Origin: Verrucomicrobiota bacterium
Lineage (GTDB): Bacteria > Chlamydiota > Chlamydiia > Chlamydiales > SM23-39
Direction of reading: 5' to 3'
NCBI GenBank assembly: GCA_018239895.1
Contig: JAFEGL010000003.1
Location: 186,001 to 250,000, forward strand
Length of the DNA: 64,000 nt
Positions within the stretch are counted from its first letter, which is position 1; each line of letters begins with the position of its first letter. Both the position numbers and the translations under genes were made by a program. The notes under the pieces were generated by a model, which was given only the letters and a program-made list of their open reading frames with translations, searched no databases and was not told the origin of the DNA. Of this stretch, positions 54,518 through 63,020 are shown piece after piece.

Positions 54518-56148
54518 GGGTGAAGCTGCTGCTTTTCTTCTTTTCTAATTTCAGCGCCAAGACGCCCGAGTTCATAACCTTCATAATCAACGAATTTGAA
54601 AAATCTTTCAAAAGCTGGGAAGGCAGTGCTCACTTGGCGCGCCATTTCTTGGGCAATTAGTCGATACATGGGATGGCCGGCAGCTTGAGATCTTAATTCG
54701 CAGAGCCACTGAAGGCCGCGTAAATTTACATGGAAATACCAATGGACATTGTAAGCCATGGGAACGACATACTGAGCTTCTTCTGGCAATTCCGCTGCGA
54801 TTGTATCGTAGGCTATTTTCGCCCGCTCCATCGCTTCGACATAGTCTTTTTCCATCTCAGTACCAGCAATTTCTGGGGGAATGTAATATTCATAACTACA
54901 AGTGAGCAATTGCCTTTCCTGCGTTAACATCCGATGGCGATGAAGGTCGCGATAAATTCCGAAGTCAGCAAGAATTTCGAAAGTAAAAAAGGCGTGCTCC
55001 AGGGCTCGAGGAGATTTATGCCGACGGTTTTCACGAGACGAGCAAGCGGCATCTAAAAGACGCGACAAATCCTCTTCGGGAAGTTTTCTGCAATAATCTT
55101 GTAATTCAGCAAGGCCGGCTTGAGACGAAGAGAATAAAAGCGCCCCTGCCACTTTGGCCACGGCATCTGGATCGCTTCCAATCAAACGAGCTCCAGGTTG
55201 GGTCATTTTCTCGACGGAAGGTCCAATATGATGCTGAGCGAATTGTCTAATTTCAGACTGCATCGACTCATAAAATTGTGCAGTAGCCTGATAGTGCTTA
55301 TGGGCAGGGTCTCCTCGGCGAATGAAAGAAGGGATGACCTTGCTAAGCTCCTGGATCGATTTCTTACCGATTTCCTGCATTTCTGCCAGATTGTGCATGT
55401 TGAGCTTCTGGATGAGCGACTCAAAAAAGCGGCCGTTGCCAAAAACGCCCATGTTCGTGAGGGCGCTTGCAGGAAGAAGGCCGCGCAGGCAATCGAGCAC
55501 TTTCGCCCTCAGCGCAGCAGTGTAAGCTGTTTTTGAAATCTCTGGGTCTTTTGGAAAACCCTTCTCAATCTGAGCAGTTAGCGGTGGGATTAATTTGCTG
55601 TATGTATCAAATAAAAAGTTGCATGTATCGAGAAATAATCCACGATAGGCCGATGTCATCAGAACGGGTTCTTGATAATAAAGATAATGTCCATTTACTT
55701 TTTGGTCGAAATAGATGTACCGAGTCGATTTCTCTAAAGGCGATCCGCCAATCCGATTATCCTCGATCATTTTCGCAGCGATCATAGAGACGTTTTCTAT
55801 CGCCAGATGAGCGCCTCCCAATTCGCCAATTGAATCATCTCCATATCCATCCAATATCCGATCATAGAAATTCTGCGCTTTTTGAATGGCCATTAACTGG
55901 TCCTGAGACGCATCGGCCTCGGCGTGTTTACCTGCAATAGAAGAAAAAGCCGTATCTTCGTTTAAAATAAAATCTTTCAAGAGGAGAGACCGAAGCCCAA
56001 GAGTTGAACGAGAATAGCGAGAAAACAGGGCTCCTTTAATGACCTCAGGCACATTCCTGATCACAAAAATATTGCTTGAGGTGTTAGTTACGAAATGCTC
56101 GAGAATTTTGATCTGGCTCTCAGTAAACTCTTCATAGCCTTGTAACAT
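54514..56148 (-). CDS. thyX: Double-length ThyX-like flavin-dependent thymidylate synthase
   Basis: Methylates dUMP to dTMP using FAD and folate, presumably. At 544 aa it is about twice a normal ThyX. The C-terminal half has the ThyX motif as LHRHRMLTQERQLLTC (Arg404-His405-Arg406). The N-terminal half has a related, decayed version FSRYSRSTLGLR (residues 42-53), so the protein appears to be two ThyX repeats. Chlamydial ThyX proteins are known to be long like this. Upstream of uvrB with a 4-base overlap, divergent from hemB over an 18-bp perfect palindrome. No thyA is present in the window. Confidence 0.85.
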   Translation of the reverse strand: MLQGYEEFTESQIKILEHFVTNTSSNIFVIRNVPEVIKGALFSRYSRSTLGLRSLLLKDFILNEDTAFSSIAGKHAEADASQDQLMAIQKAQNFYDRILDGYGDDSIGELGGAHLAIENVSMIAAKMIEDNRIGGSPLEKSTRYIYFDQKVNGHYLYYQEPVLMTSAYRGLFLDTCNFLFDTYSKLIPPLTAQIEKGFPKDPEISKTAYTAALRAKVLDCLRGLLPASALTNMGVFGNGRFFESLIQKLNMHNLAEMQEIGKKSIQELSKVIPSFIRRGDPAHKHYQATAQFYESMQSEIRQFAQHHIGPSVEKMTQPGARLIGSDPDAVAKVAGALLFSSSQAGLAELQDYCRKLPEEDLSRLLDAACSSRENRRHKSPRALEHAFFTFEILADFGIYRDLHRHRMLTQERQLLTCSYEYYIPPEIAGTEMEKDYVEAMERAKIAYDTIAAELPEEAQYVVPMAYNVHWYFHVNLRGLQWLCELRSQAAGHPMYRLIAQEMARQVSTAFPAFERFFKFVDYEGYELGRLGAEIRKEEKQQLHP

Positions 56149-56174
56149 CTATACCCCCTAAAACAGACCGGAAA

Positions 56175-56192
56175 TTGAACTTTAAAGTTCAA
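56175..56192. promoter_or_regulatory. 18-bp perfect palindrome between thyX and hemB
   Basis: TTGAACTTTAAAGTTCAA is exactly self-complementary. Its right half is followed by GGG, and the same 10-mer AGTTCAAGGG recurs in direct orientation at 56214-56223, 28 bases away. The arrangement of a full site and a further half-site in a divergent intergenic region looks like a transcription-factor operator. Confidence 0.55.
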
Positions 56193-56289
56193 GGGTGCCA
56201 CATCCTCTTTAGGAGTTCAAGGGAATGTTGGAAGTTGTTTATTTCAAAATCAATGTATGCCAACCTTTGTTGAAATAATTTGAGGAATT

Positions 56290-57282
56290 ATGTCGGCTAA
56301 CTCGCTTTTCTCTATTCCTCTCCGGTTAAGAAGAAACCGGAGAACTGAAGCCATCAGAAATATCGTTCAGGAAACCCGTCTTTCTCCCAGCGATCTTACG
56401 GCTCCTTTTTTTATCATTGAAGGATCGAAGAAACGGATCCCCATTCAAAGCATGCCTGGCGTCGAATGGATTTCTATTGACTGCCTACTTCAAGAAGCAT
56501 CCTATCTGCATGAGAGAGGAGTGCAATCGATCTGTCTTTTTCCGGTGATCAATCCTAAGTTAAAAAGCAATTCCGCAGATGAAGCGTGGAATTCAAATGG
56601 GTTATTGCCGCAAGCTATCCGCTGTCTAAAAAGAGAAATTCCAACTCTCTGCGTCATCGCCGATGTCGCTTTAGATCCATTTACAATACATGGACACGAC
56701 GGATTGGTCGATAGCGATGGTAAAATCTTAAATGATGAGACAATTGAATGCCTGATACGTATGTCGCTTATGCAAGCTGAGGCTGGCGTCGATTTTGTCT
56801 CACCTAGCGACATGATGGACGGCAGAGTTCAACAAATACGAAATTCGCTCGACCGTGAAGGATGGATAAATACAGGCATCTTGTCATATAGCGCAAAATA
56901 TGCGTCTTCTCTCTATTCACCCTTCAGAGAAGCCTTGAACGTCAATCTCCAATTTGGAGACAAGAAAACCTACCAAATGGACCCAGCAAACTCACGCGAA
57001 GCTCTTTTAGAGGCTAAACTGGATGAAGAAGAGGGAGCGGATATTTTGATGGTAAAGCCAGCGACATTTTATTTAGACGTGATCTCCAAACTAAGGGGAC
57101 TCACGCAGCGGCCGATCGCAGCCTACCATGTAAGCGGTGAATATGCGATGGTAATGGCCGCCGGCCAGATGGGATATCTCGATCCAGACAAGGTATTTTA
57201 TGAAGCGCTTCTCTCTATCAAAAGGGCGGGGGCTGACTTGATATTTACCTATGCAATCAAGAATGTTCTCGATCGAATGTAA
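56290..57282 (+). CDS. hemB: Delta-aminolevulinic acid dehydratase (porphobilinogen synthase)
   Basis: Condenses two aminolevulinate molecules to porphobilinogen for heme, 330 aa. Seen: RLRRNRRTEAIRNIVQETRLSPSDLTAPFFI, ADVALDPFTIHGHDGLVD, VSPSDMMDGRV, the Schiff-base lysines Lys203 (SYSAKYAS) and Lys256 (MVKPATFYLDVI), and AAYHVSGEYAMV. The metal-site segment ADVALDPFT-HGHDG lacks the three-cysteine zinc cluster, so it is probably the magnesium-dependent type. Its stop codon lies in the left arm of the fourth 19-bp palindrome. Confidence 0.96.
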   Translation: MSANSLFSIPLRLRRNRRTEAIRNIVQETRLSPSDLTAPFFIIEGSKKRIPIQSMPGVEWISIDCLLQEASYLHERGVQSICLFPVINPKLKSNSADEAWNSNGLLPQAIRCLKREIPTLCVIADVALDPFTIHGHDGLVDSDGKILNDETIECLIRMSLMQAEAGVDFVSPSDMMDGRVQQIRNSLDREGWINTGILSYSAKYASSLYSPFREALNVNLQFGDKKTYQMDPANSREALLEAKLDEEEGADILMVKPATFYLDVISKLRGLTQRPIAAYHVSGEYAMVMAAGQMGYLDPDKVFYEALLSIKRAGADLIFTYAIKNVLDRM

Positions 57283-57295
57283 AGCGGCTTTACAT
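57277..57295. repeat. 19-bp dispersed palindrome, copy 3 (hemB 3' end)
   Basis: ATGTAAAGCGGCTTTACAT: same arms as copies 1 and 2, with central G, which is the same site in the opposite orientation. It spans the hemB stop codon and touches the stop of the convergent YjbH-like gene, so it might also act as a weak terminator hairpin. Confidence 0.85.
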
Positions 57296-59490
57296 CAAAA
57301 CGCTCCAGGCTTTCCATTAAATCTTTCCCAGAACAGGGTTGGATAAAGCTGTTTTCCTGTGGCGGCCCTAGCACCGCAATCTCGCAACCAAGCTGACATT
57401 GCATAACCGATTCGAGATCGACTAGATTTGTTTAGGAAAATATCGAGAGGCATGGTGATGGAAAAGCCCTTGTCATAGTAACGGTGATTGTTGACCACAT
57501 CTCCAGCGTTTGTGAGTGTGTACCAAAGACCAACCCGAAGACCACTCTCGAATGTCCGCCCTCCTTCGATTCGAATCCCCTTATCTCTTGCTAGAAACTG
57601 ACCTGCGCTTATTTTGAAGTCTACGTTAAGTGGTTTGTATTGATAGTAGAATTCAGCAAAATATTGGAACCCGAAATAAGGAAAATATTCATATCCATTC
57701 GAGGTGAGCTTTCGAACTTTGTGCTGAAAGCCTATCCCAAAATATTCCCTCTTAAGAAGAGATGATACTTCGAATCCGAAAGCCCAATCGTTATTTACTG
57801 GATAAAACAAAGCTTCTGTTGATACTCCAGCATATGCCATTTCGAAATAACCCAAAGCTATTCTCGAAAACCATCCGTGGCCAATGTTCCAACTCTTTTG
57901 AATAAAAGCCTGTTCAAGATGGAATGAGTTTGCTTGATTGTATCGGATTGAATCCGTTCGAACATTGATGATTCTTGAGGGGTTTAAAACGTCTCTATCT
58001 TTCATCGATTGAGTGCTTGATAAAGCGGTGTAGGTTCCCCAAAGGCAGTAGTAAATTTCATCAAACAGATACCCTTCAGGACCAATTCCAAACCCAATTT
58101 CATACTTATATTTGCCGCTGCTGCTGCCGAAAAAGGATCTCAGCCATGGACGAAAAGTAAGAAGCCAAATAGGTTTGCGCCTCTTAAAAAGGAGAGTTCC
58201 TTCGTATTCTGAAGGTTTAGATGATGCTTCCCTCATAGGCGCTACCACTCTAAATTCATCTTCTCCTAGTTTTCCTTCACGATATCTCCTTAGTTCTTCG
58301 AGTCGGAATCTATACTCTTGCTCAACTACTCCGTCGGCTTCAATCACAACCGTTACCGTTGCAATATTAGAAGGAGAGAGGTTAGATAAAACATTTTCGA
58401 TTCGAGTTCTTACTTCTGCTTCCTCGCGATATCGGACATTGACAATCTTCATCCAAAGGCGATCGAACCCTTTTGCTTCCGGCACTAAATACAATGTGTA
58501 AAGATCGAATCCCTGCTCTTTAAAAGCATAGGCCAACTCTTGAGCCAATGCATTTTGAGATCTCAACAATCCTAACGGTTGAGTATCTATCGGAGCTTTA
58601 TAGGGAGCTGGATCAAAGATTTTAGGGAAACACCCTTTCGTACTACCAAGATTATATCGGAGCGCTGCGCTTGCTGCCCAATTTTCACCTCGAATAGAGC
58701 TCACTGACAGGTGAATCAGGTCCCATAAGTCAAGTTGAGCCCCTCCATTGATCCTAGTTTTAAGAGACCGCCCTTTGTTGTGCTCTGATGGATGCCGTCG
58801 ATAATTGTTCGCATCATATTCTGCAGCTAAGGTCAGCCCCTTCCAAAAATATTTTGAATGGCGCAGCGGAGCCCAGGCTAGTCCTCCGAAAGCTCCCTTT
58901 ATGCGGCCCCGCCCCCATCCAATTGTAGCCTCAAAGTTGTAAGGCAAAAATTGCTTCGTCGCAACAGCGTAAAAGGAATTAAAACGGCAACTTCCTAGAA
59001 AATCGTTCCATCCAACAGCTAAGTCGGGCAAAAAAGGAAATCCATCGCTTTCTCTCAACAAAATAAATTTAATATTCGCAGCTCTTTCTGCGTCATCTCC
59101 AAAGCCTAAATGGCCAAAATTTCCCTCTGTAACCCCATGGAAAATCCAGTAATTTCCCGTTGTCTCAATGTGATCAAAAAACTGAAAGCCCAAATTGTAT
59201 ATTCGATAGGGAGGTAGATAGGAAAATCCGAAACCTAAGACCCCGGCATCATAAGTTCGAGCAGAAGGCATTGTAAAATACCCGCCCTGGAGCTGGTAGT
59301 TGATTAAAAGAGGCAGAGAGTCGTTGATCGCCCGATCGATCTCATGGACCATCTCTAAATCTTTAAATAGCTGCGATGCAATAGGATTCAAACCTAAATC
59401 CTCCGCCATAAAAACTGGAGCGGGCATAAAACTGGCCAAGAACCTAAGATAAAAAGCTATATGAAGGAAACAGGAAGTTCTAAAGGCCAT
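57295..59490 (-). CDS. YjbH-like outer-membrane protein
   Basis: A 731-aa exported protein with a signal peptide (MAFRTSCFLHIAFYLRFLASFMPAPVFMAE). The first half carries YjbH-family features: LPDLAVGWNDFLGSCRFNSFYAVATKQF and FEATIGWGRGRIKGAFGGLAWAPLRHSKYFWKGLTLAAEYDANNY. The second half is a series of alternating aromatic beta strands typical of a beta-barrel. In enterobacteria YjbH goes with the yjbEFGH exopolysaccharide operon; here no yjbEFG is seen. The ATG at 59490 is chosen for the signal peptide, over a GTG at 59529. It stands alone, convergent with hemB, and may help secrete or anchor the surface glycan. Confidence 0.75.
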   Translation of the reverse strand: MAFRTSCFLHIAFYLRFLASFMPAPVFMAEDLGLNPIASQLFKDLEMVHEIDRAINDSLPLLINYQLQGGYFTMPSARTYDAGVLGFGFSYLPPYRIYNLGFQFFDHIETTGNYWIFHGVTEGNFGHLGFGDDAERAANIKFILLRESDGFPFLPDLAVGWNDFLGSCRFNSFYAVATKQFLPYNFEATIGWGRGRIKGAFGGLAWAPLRHSKYFWKGLTLAAEYDANNYRRHPSEHNKGRSLKTRINGGAQLDLWDLIHLSVSSIRGENWAASAALRYNLGSTKGCFPKIFDPAPYKAPIDTQPLGLLRSQNALAQELAYAFKEQGFDLYTLYLVPEAKGFDRLWMKIVNVRYREEAEVRTRIENVLSNLSPSNIATVTVVIEADGVVEQEYRFRLEELRRYREGKLGEDEFRVVAPMREASSKPSEYEGTLLFKRRKPIWLLTFRPWLRSFFGSSSGKYKYEIGFGIGPEGYLFDEIYYCLWGTYTALSSTQSMKDRDVLNPSRIINVRTDSIRYNQANSFHLEQAFIQKSWNIGHGWFSRIALGYFEMAYAGVSTEALFYPVNNDWAFGFEVSSLLKREYFGIGFQHKVRKLTSNGYEYFPYFGFQYFAEFYYQYKPLNVDFKISAGQFLARDKGIRIEGGRTFESGLRVGLWYTLTNAGDVVNNHRYYDKGFSITMPLDIFLNKSSRSRIGYAMSAWLRDCGARAATGKQLYPTLFWERFNGKPGAF

Positions 59491-59614
59491 ATACTCATGG
59501 ATTGAACTTTGAAAGGGTAGGTCTGGCACGGTTTTCTTTCAAGGAAGTTTTAGAAGAAACCCTAGAGCTGAAGCACCGATTGGAAACACCTTTATTGATT
59601 CTTAAACTCTTAAA

Positions 59615-59643
59615 TTGAAGATTATTTCCTCTATTCCTATACT
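59615..59643 (+). promoter_or_regulatory. greA promoter
   Basis: -35 TTGAAG (59615-59620), 17-base spacer, -10 TATACT (59638-59643), about 50 bases before the greA ATG. An AGAAGG ribosome site precedes that start. Confidence 0.65.
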
Positions 59644-59694
59644 CGTCTCAAAGCTTCTATTGGAATTTTTAAAAGCATTTTTTTGAGAAGGCAC

Positions 59695-61866
59695 ATGGCA
59701 TACTTAAAAGATTTTCGTGAAAGAATACAAAATAATGACTATCCAGGGTTTCTAAAAATCTGGGAAGAATATTGCTATGGTGATCAGCCAGACGGGGAAG
59801 AAATCGTAGCCGTCTTAGAAAGCGTGAAAGCTTCCGATCTCGCAAAACCGTTTGGTCTTCATGTGGAAAGGATCCTCCCTCTATGGCGCGAGCTCAAGGA
59901 CCTAAAACATGCTCATAATGCCCTTCGATTGATTTTCGATTTACAAACAACTAATAGCGAGGAATTGGCGGACTTGGCCACTGAATATCTGAAAAACCGC
60001 CATCAAGACGATCCTCTTCTTCTAGAAAAATTTCGGTTAATAGGCCTTAGAAACCGCGAGCGATTCCAGTCGGCTATCAGAAACTATGAACTGCTCACGC
60101 ATATGAAAAAGGGGAATTTCGTATTCCATACCGCAGGCTGGGGAACGGGCGAAATCATCGATGTTTCCCTTGTACGGGAAGAGCTGACTCTCGAATTTGA
60201 GTATGTTGTCGGTCCCCAACATTTTAGCTTCGAAAAAGCATTTAAAACTCTTTTGCCCCTTCCTATCGACCATTTTTTCTCTCGCAGGTTCGGCAACCCA
60301 GATGAACTAGAAAAGGAAGCCCGAGAAAATCCTGGAGAAGTCATCCGGTTGTTATTGAGAGATTTAGGACCGAAAACTGCCGGAGAAGTAAAAGACGAGC
60401 TTTGCGATCTCGTGATCCCTGCGGAAGATTGGAATCGTTGGTGGCAAACAGCAAGAGCAAAAATCAAAAAAGATACTAAAATAGAATCGCCAAAGGATTT
60501 GAAAGATCCCTTTATCTTGCGCGCTGAGGAAGTTCCTCATGAAGTAGCTTTGCATAAGGCTCTTGAGACTAAACCTAGCGTCAATGCGACCATCCAAATG
60601 GTCTATACTTTCTTACGCGATTTCCCAGAAACCTTAAAGAACCCCGAATTTAAATCTTCCTTAGAGGTTCGTCTAAAGGACATCTTATCGCAAGAAGACT
60701 TGGCTGAAGGTCAAAAGCTTCAAGTCTTGTTTTTCATGGAAGATCTCAACGCTGCACATGCGCTTCCTCAGATCATCGAGTTGATCAATCATATGCAACA
60801 GCTACCAGACATCGTCAGAAATATAGAAGTGATGGCGTTCCAAAAGAGAGTTTTGCAACAGGTTCGAAAGAGCCGAAAAGATTGGTCGGAAATCTATCTC
60901 GATCTGATTTTTACCGTCGATCAAAACCTGTTGAGGGACTTTATCCTCAGCGAATTAGATTTTAAAGATACCCGAGAACTTTTAAAACAGAAAATCAGCA
61001 GCTTGCTGATCCATCCGCTCTCCTATCCTGAAGTTTTCGTTTGGTATTTCCAAAAAATTATAGATAAAAAATCTAAGCTGCCCTTTGCCGACGTCGAAGG
61101 GAGAAACGACTTTTTTGAGGGGCTTTTAATTTTATTGGATCATCTTGAACAAAAGCCTCAATATCGAGACCTATCGAAAAAGATCATCTCGATCCTTACG
61201 GCCGATCGATACAAAATTGTCCGTGAAATTATGCAGCAGTCGAGCATAGAAGAGGTGAAGGAGTATCTTCTCCTTGCAACAAAATGTGAAACGCTGACCG
61301 ATCACGATATTAAAATTCTCCACTCTTTGGCAGAGGTTGTCTACCCGGCCCTCTCAAGACTTCGAAAGGACAAAGACAGACCAGCTGCCGACGATCAAGT
61401 CATTTGGACAACTCAGGAAGGGTACCAAAAAATTCAACAGCGGATTCAGCAAATCGCAACTATCGAGACAGTAAACAACGCAAAAGAAATTGAAGCAGCT
61501 AGAGCTCTCGGCGATCTACGTGAAAACGCAGAGTTCAAGGCCGCTCTTGAAAAGCGTGACCGCCTCCAATCTGAGTTAAAGTTTCTGTCCGATCAAATTG
61601 CACGGGCAAGAATTTTGACCCCTGAAGATGTTTTATCAGATGAAGTTGGTGTTGGATCCATCGTACATTGCAAAGACTCAAAAGGCTCTCATCATAAATT
61701 TACGTTGCTAGGTCCCTGGGATGCCGATCCAGAAAGAAGCATTCTTTCCTTCCAATCTAAACTAGCCATGGCCATGAAAGGGAGAACCGTAAGCGAAAAG
61801 TTTGAGTTCCAAGGAGATCAATTTACTATCACTGACATAGACAATTATTTTGATCAGAAAAAATAG
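59695..61866 (+). CDS. greA: Transcription elongation factor GreA with long chlamydial N-terminal extension
   Basis: A 723-aa protein. The last 155 residues are GreA: a coiled coil (GYQKIQQRIQQIATIETVNNAKEIEAARALGDLRENAEFKAALEKRDRLQSELKFL) with the acidic tip GDLRENAEF that triggers RNA cleavage in backtracked polymerase, then the globular domain ending FEFQGDQFTITDIDNYF. The first 570 residues are helical, with no membrane segments, and form the extension seen in chlamydial GreA; its role is unknown. The ATG at 59695 has AGAAGG upstream; an in-frame TTG at 59683 is less likely. Followed by rdgB in the same operon. Confidence 0.92.
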   Translation: MAYLKDFRERIQNNDYPGFLKIWEEYCYGDQPDGEEIVAVLESVKASDLAKPFGLHVERILPLWRELKDLKHAHNALRLIFDLQTTNSEELADLATEYLKNRHQDDPLLLEKFRLIGLRNRERFQSAIRNYELLTHMKKGNFVFHTAGWGTGEIIDVSLVREELTLEFEYVVGPQHFSFEKAFKTLLPLPIDHFFSRRFGNPDELEKEARENPGEVIRLLLRDLGPKTAGEVKDELCDLVIPAEDWNRWWQTARAKIKKDTKIESPKDLKDPFILRAEEVPHEVALHKALETKPSVNATIQMVYTFLRDFPETLKNPEFKSSLEVRLKDILSQEDLAEGQKLQVLFFMEDLNAAHALPQIIELINHMQQLPDIVRNIEVMAFQKRVLQQVRKSRKDWSEIYLDLIFTVDQNLLRDFILSELDFKDTRELLKQKISSLLIHPLSYPEVFVWYFQKIIDKKSKLPFADVEGRNDFFEGLLILLDHLEQKPQYRDLSKKIISILTADRYKIVREIMQQSSIEEVKEYLLLATKCETLTDHDIKILHSLAEVVYPALSRLRKDKDRPAADDQVIWTTQEGYQKIQQRIQQIATIETVNNAKEIEAARALGDLRENAEFKAALEKRDRLQSELKFLSDQIARARILTPEDVLSDEVGVGSIVHCKDSKGSHHKFTLLGPWDADPERSILSFQSKLAMAMKGRTVSEKFEFQGDQFTITDIDNYFDQKK

Positions 61867-61888
61867 ATCCTCTATCGTGAGGGAAGAT

Positions 61889-62521
61889 ATGCGAAATCAT
61901 CCTCCCTCTTCAATTCAGTTAGTGGTTGCTAGCAGGAACATGCACAAAGTGCGTGAATTCCGAGCTATGCTGAAGTCCTTACCCCAATTTGACATCTTGA
62001 GCCTTTGCGATTTTCCCAATTACGCACCCCCTCCAGAATCTGGAGCATCCTTTGAAGAAAACGCTGTTGTAAAGGCAACTCATGCATCTGTTTCTCTTAA
62101 TCAATGGGTGATCGCTGATGACTCAGGTTTAGTTGTTCCAGCCTTAAATGGGGCGCCTGGCATTTTGTCTGCCCGTTTTGCTGGCCAAGATGCGACCGAT
62201 TTCGATAACCGGGTAAAACTGTTAGAATCTATGCGTCATCTTCTAGATGACGATCGCCACGCCTATTATGAATGTTGGATCGCGTTGGCTTCTCCCAGCG
62301 GGTTAAAAAAAAGCGCTAGAGGCACTTGCGAAGGTAAATTGCTTTCGATTGAACGGGGGGGCGGAGGCTTCGGATACGACTCTCTCTTTGTCAAGCATGA
62401 ATACAATAAAACCTTTGCTGAACTTGGCGAATCGGTCAAAAATAGAGTGTCTCACCGACGAAAGGCTTTTGATAAAATACTAACCTCTCTTGAATCGATC
62501 GAACTGATCCAAACAACCTGA
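61889..62521 (+). CDS. rdgB: XTP/dITP diphosphatase (RdgB/HAM1)
   Basis: House-cleaning pyrophosphatase that hydrolyses dITP and XTP, 210 aa. Seen: LVVASRNMHKVREFRAML (Ser-Asn-like base-binding loop), GASFEENAVVKATHAS, WVIADDSGLVVPALNGAPGILSARFAG, GGFGYDSLFV and RVSHRRKAFDKI at the end. ATG 61889 is preferred (AGGGA 4 bases before it); the frame is open further back into greA. Cotranscribed with greA and the NYN nuclease gene. Confidence 0.94.
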   Translation: MRNHPPSSIQLVVASRNMHKVREFRAMLKSLPQFDILSLCDFPNYAPPPESGASFEENAVVKATHASVSLNQWVIADDSGLVVPALNGAPGILSARFAGQDATDFDNRVKLLESMRHLLDDDRHAYYECWIALASPSGLKKSARGTCEGKLLSIERGGGGFGYDSLFVKHEYNKTFAELGESVKNRVSHRRKAFDKILTSLESIELIQTT

Positions 62522-62533
62522 AAGAGTTTTGGA

Positions 62534-63016
62534 TTGTCCTATTTTTACATCGATGGCTATAACCTCATCTTCACCTTGACAGAGTCCAAACATTCCCTTT
62601 TTCATCAAAGAACTGGGATTATCCGATATTTACAGAAAGAATTCGCTCGACTCCATCTCAAAGGAATGATTGTATTCGATGGATCTCGCCGCCGCGACGA
62701 GGAGAGCGGCCTCTCCTACGCTAGCCCTTTAGATATTGCCTATGCTCCTTCAGGACAAAGCGCTGATGAATTTATTCTCGAAAAGTTGGAATGGGAAAAA
62801 AAGGCACATCATATCACAGTCGTATCCAACGATCGCGCTCTTGTACGGAATGCACGATCTTTTGGAGCAAAAACACAGTCCAACGATGCATTTATCAAAT
62901 ATTTAAATGGCAAAACTAGCAAGAAATTGAGAAAGTCGATTGAACCTAAAGAGACGGCTCAAAATATGAAACGGCTCTTAAAAATATTTGAGGAACGGCT
63001 AGGAGAAGAGCAATAA
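62534..63016 (+). CDS. NYN-domain (YacP/Rae1-like) ribonuclease
   Basis: A 160-aa PIN-like NYN nuclease. The acidic catalytic residues are visible in YFYIDGYNLIFTL, MIVFDGSRRRDE, GQSADEFILEKL and ITVVSNDRALVRNARSFGA. The Bacillus relative Rae1/YacP cleaves mRNA in the ribosomal A site. The start is TTG at 62534, 12 bases after the rdgB stop, since the next ATG would cut off the first catalytic Asp. The C-terminus is a short basic and acidic helix. Substrate in this organism is inferred. Confidence 0.82.
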   Translation: MSYFYIDGYNLIFTLTESKHSLFHQRTGIIRYLQKEFARLHLKGMIVFDGSRRRDEESGLSYASPLDIAYAPSGQSADEFILEKLEWEKKAHHITVVSNDRALVRNARSFGAKTQSNDAFIKYLNGKTSKKLRKSIEPKETAQNMKRLLKIFEERLGEEQ

Positions 63017-63020
63017 GTTT

